NCBI GenBank assembly: GCA_903917505.1
Contig: CAIXAY010000496.1
Span: 1-5,943, forward strand
Length of the DNA stretch: 5,943 nucleotides
Direction of reading: 5' to 3'
Origin: an uncultured beta proteobacterium
GTDB taxonomy: Bacteria; Pseudomonadota; Gammaproteobacteria; Burkholderiales; Rhodocyclaceae
This document shows positions 1-5,907 of the stretch, piece by piece. The notes beneath the pieces were generated by a model. The model was not told the origin of the DNA. It did not search any database and was given only the letters and a program-made list of their open reading frames with translations. The position numbers and the translations under genes were made by a program. Every line of letters starts with the position of its first letter. Position 1 is the stretch's first letter.

Positions 1-2
1 CG

Positions 3-368
3 TGGCGCGACGCGCAGATGGCCGGTGCGGGCTATAACGTGGTCATCCACGAATTCGCGCACAAGCTCGACATGCTGGGCGGCGAGGCCGACGGCGTGCC
101 GCCGCTGCCAAGCGGCGCGGCGCGCGCTGCGTGGGAAGCCGTGCTGTCGGCCGCTTACGAAGATTTTTGCGCGCGCGTCGATGCCGCCGAGGCGCGCGAC
201 ACCGACTTCGACGAAGCGCTCGATCCTTACGCTGCCGAGAGCCCGGGCGAATTCTTCGCCGTCATGAGCGAGACTTTCTTCGAAACGCCCGAGATTCTGC
301 GCGCCGAATACCCCGCGCTTTACGACCAATTCTGCGGTTTCTACCGGCAAGACCCGGCGACGCGTTGA
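3..368 (+). CDS. mtfA: MtfA-family zinc metallopeptidase, C-terminal part (5' end outside window)
   Basis: The reading frame is open from the window edge to a TGA at 366-368 and gives the last 121 residues. The start codon lies upstream of the window; the ATG at 18 is internal. The gluzincin motif HEFAH is encoded at 48-62, inside the block NVVIHEFAHKLDM typical of MtfA. A second conserved block, DPYAAESPGEFFAVMSE, follows; the Glu of GEFFAV (codon 249-251) matches the family's third zinc ligand. In Escherichia coli, MtfA (about 265 residues) is a cytosolic peptidase that binds the glucose repressor Mlc and so affects ptsG. Whether this organism has Mlc cannot be told here, so the physiological partner is unknown. 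The visible part looks intact, with family-typical spacing. The next gene starts 189 bp downstream, so a shared transcript is uncertain. Confidence 0.9.
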   Translation, partial: WRDAQMAGAGYNVVIHEFAHKLDMLGGEADGVPPLPSGAARAAWEAVLSAAYEDFCARVDAAEARDTDFDEALDPYAAESPGEFFAVMSETFFETPEILRAEYPALYDQFCGFYRQDPATR

Positions 369-421
369 CCCGGGAATTTTCAACCGAGCAGGCAGCGCAT
401 TGGCATCGCGCCATTGACCGA

Positions 422-450
422 TTGCCTAAGGCGGGCCGCTGAGGTATTGT
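422..450 (+). promoter_or_regulatory. Candidate sigma70-type promoter for the GGDEF-EAL gene
   Basis: TTGCCT (422-427) and TATTGT (445-450) each match the -35 and -10 consensus at four of six positions and are separated by 17 bp. Transcription from here would give a leader of about 100 nt containing the repeats at 493-555. Matches this weak occur by chance, so the call is tentative. Confidence 0.25.
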
Positions 451-492
451 TCCACGGTTTTCGGCAGGCCCTTGCGGGGCGCGGGCGGTCAC

Positions 493-555
493 AGGCAACA
501 AACCGCGGGTCGAACGCAGGTCGAACGCAGTTCGAATATTCCAAGGCAACAAACC
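493..555 (+). repeat. 11-bp tandem repeat bracketed by a 12-bp direct repeat
   Basis: GTCGAACGCAG occurs twice head to tail (509-519 and 520-530), followed by a partial third copy, TTCGAA (531-536), which is itself palindromic. The array is flanked by two exact copies of AGGCAACAAACC at 493-504 and 544-555. The second copy contains the only Shine-Dalgarno-like AAGG (543-546) and ends two bases before the ATG at 558. The repeats are seen directly; a regulatory role such as a repressor site or translation control is inference. Confidence 0.7.
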
Positions 556-557
556 CC

Positions 558-3386
558 ATGCCCAGCAACGTGCTGCATCGACATTCGCTGAAGATCAGGA
601 TCACCCTGACCACGCTGTTTGTCTTTCTGCTCAGCATCTGGTCCCTGTCCTACTACGCCAGCCACACCTTGCGCGTCGATATGGAGCGCCTGCTCGGCGA
701 GCAGCAGTATTCGACCGTCACCCTGCTCGCCGCGCAGCTCAACCGCGAAATGGACGAGCGCCTGCGCGGCCTTGAAGTCCTCGCCACGAACGTGCATCCG
801 GCGATCATGGAAAACCCGACGTCGATGCAAACCTTCCTCGAACAGCACCCCTACAACCAGGGACTGTTCAACGACGGGATCCTGGCCTACAACAGCGATG
901 GCATTGCCGTTGCCACCTTTCCGTTCGCGCCGGAACGGACCGGTGTCGATTACATGGACAGGGATTACGTCATCGGCGCGCTCAAGCAGGGGCAGACGAC
1001 GATAGGTCAGCCGGTGATCGGCCGGACCTTGCACACGCCAACCTTCGTCATCGCCGTGCCGATCCGCAACTTTCAGGGCAAAGTGATCGGCGCGCTGGGC
1101 GGGCTAACCAACTTGAGCAAGCCGAACTTTCTCGACAGGATTACCGACAACCGTTACGGCAAGACCGGCGGCTATCTGCTCATCGATTCGGAGCACCGGC
1201 TGATCGTCACCGCCACCGACAAGAGCCGCATCATGGAGGAGCGCCTGGATATTGGCAGCAACCCGGTGATCGAGAACTTCAATCAGGGCCGCGAAGGTTC
1301 CGCCGTCTACACCAACGCGCAGGGCGTCGAGATGCTCGCTTCATTCAGGAACATCCCTGCAGCGGGCTGGCAACTCGGCGCCAACCTGCCGGTGAGCGAA
1401 GCCTTTGCGCCGATCAGCGACATGCAGCGGCACATGCTGCTGGCCACGCTGCTGCTCACCCTGGCCTCCTGGAGCCTCGGCTGGTGGCTGTTGAAACGGC
1501 AACTGTCGCCGCTGCTGACGACCCTGGAAACGCTGGGCAACATGTCGGACACCAACCAGCCCGCCCACGCCTTGCCGATTACCAAGAAGGACGAGATCGG
1601 CCAACTCATCGGCGGTTTCAACCGCTTGCTCGAAACGCTGAGAAGAAGCGAAGAAGCGCTCAAGGAGAGCGAGCTCCAGTTCAAGGAAATCTTCAACGAA
1701 GTTCCGATCGGCTATCACGAGTTCGGCGTCGACGCCCGCATGACGCGGGTGAACCGGACCGAGCTCGAGAGCCTCGGCTACACCGAAGAGGAAATGATCG
1801 GGCATTTCCCCTGGGAATTCTGCGAAGCGAACGTGATCTCGCAGGAAGCGGTGAGGGCAAAGCTCGCCGGAACGAGGCCGCCGGGCAACAATTTCGAGCG
1901 CATCTTCCTGAAGAAGGACGGCACGACCGTGCCGATGCTGGTCAAGGACAAGCTGCTGCTCGACCGGGACGGCAAGATCACCGGGATCCGCTCGGTGGTC
2001 ATGGACATCACCCAGCGCAAGATCGCCGAAGATGAAATCAAGCACCTGGCTTTCTATGACCAGCTCACCGGCCTGCCCAACCGGCGGCTGCTGCTGGACC
2101 GCCTCGAACAATCGCTCTCGTCCCGCTCGCGGCACCGGCGCGAAGGCGCCCTGCTCTTCCTCGATCTCGACAACTTCAAGACGCTCAACGACACCCTCGG
2201 CCACGACAAGGGCGACCTGCTGCTGCAACAGGTCGCCAGACGGCTCTCCAGCTGCGTGCGCGAGGGCGATACGGTCGCCCGTATCGGCGGCGATGAATTC
2301 GTGGTGATGCTCGAAGACCTCAGCGAGAACACGCAGGAAGCCGCCACCCACGCCAAGGCGGTCGGCGAGAAGATTCTCGCCACGCTCAATGCGACCTATC
2401 AGCTCGACCTCAACTCTTACCGCAGCACGGCCAGCATCGGCATCACCCTGTTCGCCAACTCCGAGCAGACGGTCGATGAGCTGATCAAGCAGGCCGACCT
2501 CGCGATGTACCAGGCCAAGGCTGCGGGTCGCAGCACGCTGCGCTTCTTCGATCCGCAGATGCAGGCCGCGGTGACGATGCGCGCCGCGCTCGAAAGCGAT
2601 TTGCGCGAAGCCATCGCCGGCGAACAGTTCGTCGTGTATTACCAGCCGCAGGTTGACAAATCCGCCCGGGTGACCGGCGCCGAAGCCCTGCTGCGCTGGC
2701 AGCACCCGACGCGCGGCCTGGTCAGTCCCGGAGAATTCATCCACCTGGCCGAAGAAACCGGGCTCATCGTTCCGATCGGCTTGTGGGTGCTGGAAACGGT
2801 ATGCCGGCAGCTGGCCGCCTGGGCCGCCGTCGAGTCGCTGGCCCGGCTGACGGTGGCGGTCAATGTCAGCCCGCGCCAATTTCGCGAAGGCGGATTCGTC
2901 GACCAGGTCGCAACCGTTCTGGCGCGCACCACGGCCAACGCGCAGCGGCTCAAGCTCGAGGTCACCGAATCCTTGCTGGTCGACGACATGGAAGTGATCA
3001 TCACCAAGATGGGTTTGCTCAAGGCAAGCGGCGTGAGCTTCTCGCTCGACGACTTCGGCACCGGTTACTCCTCGCTCTCTTATTTGAAGCGCGTGCCGCT
3101 CGATCAGTTGAAGATCGACCGGAGCTTCGTCAGGGACATCCTCGTCGACCCGAACGACGCGGCCATTGCCCGGATGATCATCGTGCTGGCCGAGAGCCTG
3201 GGACTGGCGATCATCGCCGAGGGCGTGGAAACCGCAGCGCAGCGGGAATTCCTGCTGAAGAACGGCTGTCCGAGCTATCAGGGCTATTTCTTCGGCCATC
3301 CGGCGCCGATCGAAGAATTCGAGGCGCTTGTCGCGCGCCTGCACGGAGATTCGGGACCCGATCGCTTCGAGCTTCTCGTTCAGTGA
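558..3386 (+). CDS. Membrane-bound dCACHE-HAMP-PAS-GGDEF-EAL cyclic-di-GMP synthase/phosphodiesterase
   Basis: The 942-residue protein is predicted to sit in the inner membrane and to make and/or degrade cyclic di-GMP in response to a periplasmic signal. Order: transmembrane helix about 15-35; periplasmic double-CACHE sensor about 36-291; second helix about 293-312; HAMP about 313-365; PAS about 373-490; GGDEF about 497-655; EAL about 678-925. The synthase motif GGDEF (577-581) is intact, and the product-inhibition motif RxxD (568-571) lies five residues before it. The EAL domain keeps EALLRW (Glu709), NVSP (Asn769), EVTE (801-804), DDFGTGYSSL (831-840), LKID (Lys852), AEGVE (Glu888, Glu891) and QGY (Gln908), so both activities look possible. 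Direction may be set by the sensor, or GTP may act on GGDEF to activate EAL, as in some family members. ATG 558 is chosen over the upstream in-frame TTG 414 because the first helix follows it directly and the extension matches no domain. The upstream AAGG is a weak, distant ribosome site. The ligand cannot be named. Confidence 0.93.
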   Translation: MPSNVLHRHSLKIRITLTTLFVFLLSIWSLSYYASHTLRVDMERLLGEQQYSTVTLLAAQLNREMDERLRGLEVLATNVHPAIMENPTSMQTFLEQHPYNQGLFNDGILAYNSDGIAVATFPFAPERTGVDYMDRDYVIGALKQGQTTIGQPVIGRTLHTPTFVIAVPIRNFQGKVIGALGGLTNLSKPNFLDRITDNRYGKTGGYLLIDSEHRLIVTATDKSRIMEERLDIGSNPVIENFNQGREGSAVYTNAQGVEMLASFRNIPAAGWQLGANLPVSEAFAPISDMQRHMLLATLLLTLASWSLGWWLLKRQLSPLLTTLETLGNMSDTNQPAHALPITKKDEIGQLIGGFNRLLETLRRSEEALKESELQFKEIFNEVPIGYHEFGVDARMTRVNRTELESLGYTEEEMIGHFPWEFCEANVISQEAVRAKLAGTRPPGNNFERIFLKKDGTTVPMLVKDKLLLDRDGKITGIRSVVMDITQRKIAEDEIKHLAFYDQLTGLPNRRLLLDRLEQSLSSRSRHRREGALLFLDLDNFKTLNDTLGHDKGDLLLQQVARRLSSCVREGDTVARIGGDEFVVMLEDLSENTQEAATHAKAVGEKILATLNATYQLDLNSYRSTASIGITLFANSEQTVDELIKQADLAMYQAKAAGRSTLRFFDPQMQAAVTMRAALESDLREAIAGEQFVVYYQPQVDKSARVTGAEALLRWQHPTRGLVSPGEFIHLAEETGLIVPIGLWVLETVCRQLAAWAAVESLARLTVAVNVSPRQFREGGFVDQVATVLARTTANAQRLKLEVTESLLVDDMEVIITKMGLLKASGVSFSLDDFGTGYSSLSYLKRVPLDQLKIDRSFVRDILVDPNDAAIARMIIVLAESLGLAIIAEGVETAAQREFLLKNGCPSYQGYFFGHPAPIEEFEALVARLHGDSGPDRFELLVQ

Positions 3387-3388
3387 GC

Positions 3389-3433
3389 GCCGGCGCGTGG
3401 CCTGTCATGCCAATGTCAATCGTGGGCGCCGGC
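3389..3433 (+). repeat. Perfect 8-bp inverted repeat between the GGDEF-EAL and transporter genes
   Basis: GCCGGCGC (3389-3396) and GCGCCGGC (3426-3433) are exact reverse complements with a 29-base loop. The left arm starts three bases after the GGDEF-EAL stop codon. No T-run follows (the next bases are TGGGGGCGAAC), so it is not a classical intrinsic terminator; it may slow polymerase or protect the 3' end. In such GC-rich DNA the match could be chance. Confidence 0.35.
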
Positions 3434-3452
3434 TGGGGGCGAACAAAATCTT

Positions 3453-3456
3453 AGGA
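3453..3456 (+). promoter_or_regulatory. Ribosome binding site of the MFS transporter gene
   Basis: AGGA lies five bases before the ATG at 3462, a good Shine-Dalgarno sequence. It supports that start, and helix 1 of the transporter begins within the first ten residues after it. Confidence 0.7.
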
Positions 3457-3461
3457 AAGAA

Positions 3462-4856
3462 ATGAACGAGAGAGACTCGCGCCGCATCGCGCTGACCGTC
3501 GCCGCGGCCTTCTTCATGGAAACGCTCGATGCGTCGATCATCACGACGGCGCTGCCGGTGATCGCCGGCGGTTTCGGCACCACGGCGCTCGGCGTGAGCG
3601 CCAGCGTGACGTCCTACCTGGTGGCCATGGCCATCTTCGTGCCGGCGGCCGGCTGGGCCGGCGAACGCTTCGGCGCGCGCAAGATATTCGCCTCGGCGAT
3701 CGGTGTCTTTACCCTGGCCTCGCTGCTCTGCGGCCTGGCGCCTTCGCTCTGGGCGCTGATCGCCGCGCGCGTTTTGCAGGGCGCCGCGGCGGCCTTCATG
3801 TCACCGGTCGGGCGCTTCGTCGTGCTGCACGAAACGCCCAAGGAGCGCATCATCGAGGCCATCGCCACCATCACCTGGCCCGGCCTGATCGCGCCGGTGA
3901 TCGGCCCGGCGCTCGGCGGCCTGATCGTCACTCACGTCTCGTGGCGCTGGATCTTCCTGCTCAATGTGCCGCTCGGCCTGATCGGCGTGCTGCTCGTCCT
4001 GCGCAATATTCCCATTCGCGCGCCGACGGCGCGCCGGCGCTTCGACACCCTCGGCTTCGTGCTGACCGCGCTGGCCCTCGCCGCGCTGGTCGAAGGGCTG
4101 TCGCGGCTCGGCGGCCTCGACCGCTCGCCGCTGTTGCCGCTCGCTCTGGTCGGCTTCGGCCTGCTGGCGACGGTTGCCGCGGTCTGGCACGCGCACCGCA
4201 CCGATGAGCCAATGCTCGATCTGCGTGCGGTCGCCGTGCCCACCTTCAAACTCGCGGTGGTCACCGCCGGATTCATTTCGCGCGTGGCGATCAATGCCTC
4301 GCCCTTCCTGCTGCCGCTGATGTTCCAGATCGGTTTCGGCTATTCGCCGCAGCAGGCCGGCCTCTTGGTGCTGGTCTATATGGCCGGCAACCTGCTGATG
4401 AAAAGCGCGACGACCCCCATCCTGCGGCGCTTCGGTTTCCGCAAGGTGCTGACCACCAACGCCGCGCTCTGCGTGGCGACGCTGCTGGCCTGCGGCCTGC
4501 TGCAGCCCTCGACCCCGGAGCTGCTGGTCTATGCCGTCCTGCTCGTCGCCGGCATGACGCGCTCGATGAACTTCACCAGCGTCAACACCCTGGCTTTCGC
4601 CGACGTCGTCGCCGAGCAGCGCGCCGGAGCCAGCGCCCTGGCGACCATGCTGCAACAGGTGGCGATGAGCATGGGCGTGGCCTTTGCGGCATTCGCCCTG
4701 AGCCTGTCGCAGACCGTGCGCGGCGTCGCCGCGCTCGCACAGACCGATTTCCGCTATTCCTGGTTCGCCGTCGGCGCCTTGATGCTCGTCGCCGCGGCCA
4801 TAACGGCAAAGCTGCCCCACGACGCGGGCGCGGCGATTTCGACGCGGAAGGACTGA
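3462..4856 (+). CDS. MFS multidrug transporter, DHA2 (EmrB/QacA) family
   Basis: The 464-residue integral membrane protein probably exports drugs or other small toxic molecules in exchange for protons. About fourteen hydrophobic segments can be traced between residues 9 and 450, as in DHA2 proteins. Family motifs are clear: LDASIITTALP in helix 1 (Asp23), motif A GWAGERFGARK (64-74), motif B RVLQG (103-107), antiporter motif C PGLIAPVIGPALGG (140-153), and WRWIFLLNVPLG (161-172), a strong DHA2 mark. The length fits E. coli MdtD or HsrA types (about 470 residues), but I cannot choose a specific gene. No membrane-fusion partner (EmrA-like) is adjacent, so it may work alone. It starts 75 bp after the GGDEF-EAL stop on the same strand; cotranscription is possible. 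No adjacent TetR or MarR regulator is visible. Substrate unknown. Confidence 0.9.
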   Translation: MNERDSRRIALTVAAAFFMETLDASIITTALPVIAGGFGTTALGVSASVTSYLVAMAIFVPAAGWAGERFGARKIFASAIGVFTLASLLCGLAPSLWALIAARVLQGAAAAFMSPVGRFVVLHETPKERIIEAIATITWPGLIAPVIGPALGGLIVTHVSWRWIFLLNVPLGLIGVLLVLRNIPIRAPTARRRFDTLGFVLTALALAALVEGLSRLGGLDRSPLLPLALVGFGLLATVAAVWHAHRTDEPMLDLRAVAVPTFKLAVVTAGFISRVAINASPFLLPLMFQIGFGYSPQQAGLLVLVYMAGNLLMKSATTPILRRFGFRKVLTTNAALCVATLLACGLLQPSTPELLVYAVLLVAGMTRSMNFTSVNTLAFADVVAEQRAGASALATMLQQVAMSMGVAFAAFALSLSQTVRGVAALAQTDFRYSWFAVGALMLVAAAITAKLPHDAGAAISTRKD

Positions 4857-4913
4857 GGCAAAAGCAATAACCACGGCGAGCATGGCGAACGCGGCGAAGT
4901 GCCATTAAGAGCG

Positions 4914-5066
4914 CGCATATCCGGAGATTCTAGCAATTTACCTAGCAGTTCATCGGCACTGGTGCAAACGGTACTGACCGCGACGAGTGTGACTTTGTTG
5001 TCGTCTTCCTCGTCACTAGCTGCCGGGCAGGCCGTGACGTTGACCGCGAACGTCGCCGGCAGCTTG
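4914..5066 (+). pseudogene. Fragment of a bacterial Ig-like (Big_3_5-type) repeat protein gene
   Basis: One frame reads SGDSSNLPSSSSALVQTV and then continues with TATSVTLLSSSSSLAAGQ and AVTLTANVAGSLP. This matches the join between two domains in tandem Ig-like repeat proteins, which are large secreted or surface adhesin-like proteins: a domain ends 'GDxNxxpSxSxxlxQTV' and the next opens 'TxTTLxSSxnPsxxGQxVTLTAxVxG'. The resemblance stops near 5066, where 'PTGTVTF' would be expected but YPLRDRHSS follows, and the frame stops at 5142-5144. Upstream it fades near 4914. Only about 50 codons of a gene normally thousands of bases long remain, with no signal peptide. A GTG at 4899 could start an 81-residue product, but it has no clear ribosome site, so a dead remnant is more likely. 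Family recognition is from memory of the motif pattern. Confidence 0.55.
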
Positions 5067-5151
5067 CCTTATCCCCTGCGTGATCGCCATTCATCAAACG
5101 TTGCGGTCACGAATCGCCATTGTTCGATGGAAAGACCTTGGTAACGAAATT

Positions 5152-5175
5152 GCAATGCTTCGATGTCAGCATTGC
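5152..5175. repeat. Perfect 7-bp inverted repeat
   Basis: GCAATGC (5152-5158) and GCATTGC (5169-5175) are exact reverse complements around a 10-base loop. No T-run follows. It could be a protein-binding palindrome or chance; no function assigned. Confidence 0.35.
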
Positions 5176-5254
5176 CCCGTCAATCGCATTTCCTCCACCT
5201 TCGCCAATTGACCAAAGAAGAAGACGGCATTCCGGCACCAACCGCGAGCGACAC

Positions 5255-5274
5255 GGCCCACCCGCTGGTGGGCC
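5255..5274. terminator. Strong 8-bp hairpin, possible weak terminator or element scar
   Basis: GGCCCACC (5255-5262) and GGTGGGCC (5267-5274) pair perfectly around a CGCT loop. On the + strand AATTATTCT follows, an A/T-rich but broken tail, so it is at best a poor intrinsic terminator. It would insulate the cupin gene from upstream transcription. With no gene reading into it from either side, it may instead be left from a mobile element or a lost gene. Confidence 0.4.
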
Positions 5275-5312
5275 AATTATTCTCCGCGTGGAGCTAGCCA
5301 CTTGGTATAAAG

Positions 5313-5342
5313 TTGTTACATAGGGCTTTCCGGGAGTACAGT
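5313..5342 (+). promoter_or_regulatory. Candidate promoter of the cupin gene
   Basis: TTGTTA (5313-5318) and TACAGT (5337-5342) each match sigma70 hexamers at four of six positions with 18 bp between. The area is A/T-rich relative to its surroundings and lies 36 bp before the start codon. Tentative; TATAAA at 5306-5311 is another possible -10 but lacks a well-spaced -35. Confidence 0.25.
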
Positions 5343-5364
5343 TCTCCGTCATTAATAGATAACA

Positions 5365-5370
5365 AGGGAG
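5365..5370 (+). promoter_or_regulatory. Ribosome binding site of the cupin gene
   Basis: AGGGAG ends eight bases before the ATG at 5379. It decides the start: the frame stays open upstream to a TTG at 5313, but only ATG 5379 has this site and puts a signal peptide at the N-terminus. Confidence 0.75.
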
Positions 5371-5378
5371 AGTTAACA

Positions 5379-5804
5379 ATGAAAACCAAGTTTGTTCCAT
5401 CGCTGTGCAGCCTAGCTGTGACTCTTTTTGTATCTACTGCAGCCATCGCGGCTGATGTAGCACCGGATAAGCCCATTGGTGTAAGCGGCATGAATGATGC
5501 CATTGGACTTGTTGATTTGGCTCCGCACAACCTGCCAGGCGTAGTTGGGGACTACGATCTGCGTAGCCGCATTGTCGGACTCGCTCCCGGTGGTGCAATC
5601 CATGAGCATCCGCATGCTGGCCGCCCTGGAATAGCGCTTGTAACAAAAGGGGTTGTGATTGAATATCGTGGATCGACGTCCCGTACCCTAAAGCCGGGCG
5701 ACACATGGCTGGAGGCTCACGATACAGTCCACTGGTTCCGCAATCCTAGCAACACGGAAGCAGCTGAACTCTGGGTCGTTGATGTGGTGCCGAAGAAGAA
5801 GTAG
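5379..5804 (+). CDS. Exported small cupin-domain protein
   Basis: The 141-residue precursor begins with a Sec-type signal peptide: Lys2 and Lys4, a hydrophobic core about 5-23, and cleavage likely after AIA (residue 24) or the next Ala. The mature protein of about 117 residues is a single cupin barrel, probably periplasmic. Cupin motif 1 is GGAIHEHPHAGRPG, with His75, His77 and an extra His79; the usual Glu a few residues on is absent (GRPG there). Motif 2 is GDTWLEAHDTVHWFRN, keeping His118 and Asn122 but with Ala-His-Asp in place of Pro-x-Gly. Three or four His could still hold a metal, so it may be an enzyme or a ligand-binding protein; no substrate can be named. GC is far lower than in the transporter gene (29 of 60 bases at 5461-5520), which suggests horizontal transfer. 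It appears to be a single-gene unit. Confidence 0.85.
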   Translation: MKTKFVPSLCSLAVTLFVSTAAIAADVAPDKPIGVSGMNDAIGLVDLAPHNLPGVVGDYDLRSRIVGLAPGGAIHEHPHAGRPGIALVTKGVVIEYRGSTSRTLKPGDTWLEAHDTVHWFRNPSNTEAAELWVVDVVPKKK

Positions 5805-5907
5805 GCTTTCTTTCTGGGGCAAGAGTACGGGGAAGGCGGTACGGAAGCACCGAGCCTGTCCGGAATTTTGTGTTTGAGGCATAACATGTCGAAAGAAAGG
5901 AACATGT

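Larger units (their letters stand above)
369..557 (+). other. Intergenic leader between mtfA and the GGDEF-EAL gene
   Basis: This 189-bp stretch has no convincing gene. The frame of the downstream protein stays open back to a TTG at 414, but the added 48 residues are rich in Arg, Gly and Asn and match no domain. The stretch holds a weak sigma70-like promoter and a nested repeat structure, listed separately. No clear U-tract terminator for mtfA is visible. Confidence 0.6.
4857..5378. other. Gene-poor mosaic region between the transporter and cupin genes
   Basis: About 520 bp lie between two complete genes with no intact gene inside. Composition moves from GC-rich to mixed (31 of 60 bases G/C by hand count at 4921-4980). 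Contents in order: a GGCGA motif repeated three times with 9-nt period (4875-4897); an Ig-like repeat protein fragment (about 4914-5066); an antisense open stretch (5072-5179); a 7-bp inverted repeat (5152-5175); an 8-bp hairpin (5255-5274); and the cupin promoter area. No transposase or integrase fragment was recognised, but the patchwork suggests repeated insertion and deletion. Confidence 0.6.

Noticed and set aside
414..557. N-terminal extension of the GGDEF-EAL protein from TTG 414
   Set aside because: The extra residues match no domain and would put a long charged stretch before helix 1; ATG 558 places the helix near the N-terminus.
489..1034. 181-codon minus-strand open frame over the start of the GGDEF-EAL gene
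   Set aside because: It overlaps the clear helix and CACHE coding sequence and has no recognisable motif.
1341..3344. 667-codon open frame on the minus strand
   Set aside because: It lies wholly opposite the GGDEF-EAL gene, is dominated by Arg, Gln, Glu, Gly and His, and arises from high GC at third positions of the real gene. No domain is recognisable.
3801..4883. 360-codon open frame on the minus strand opposite the transporter
   Set aside because: Low-complexity Gln/Arg/Gly/Glu-rich translation mirroring the transporter codons, with no family motif. The sense strand has a complete set of DHA2 motifs.
5163..5297. 44-codon small open frame on the + strand (begins MSALPRQSHF, ends VGQLFSAWS)
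   Set aside because: No ribosome binding site before the ATG, it crosses the perfect hairpin at 5255-5274, and no family is recognised. It may be part of a decayed gene but cannot be called a gene.
5792..5815. GAAGAAGAAG followed by CTTTCTTTC at the cupin stop, as a terminator stem
   Set aside because: Pairing needs mismatches and wobble pairs, the stem is A/T-rich, and the following bases (TGGGGC) are not a T-run.
5837..5852. CGGT/ACCG mini-hairpin after the cupin gene as an RNA element
   Set aside because: Only four base pairs around an 8-base loop, with no terminator tail or known riboswitch core.
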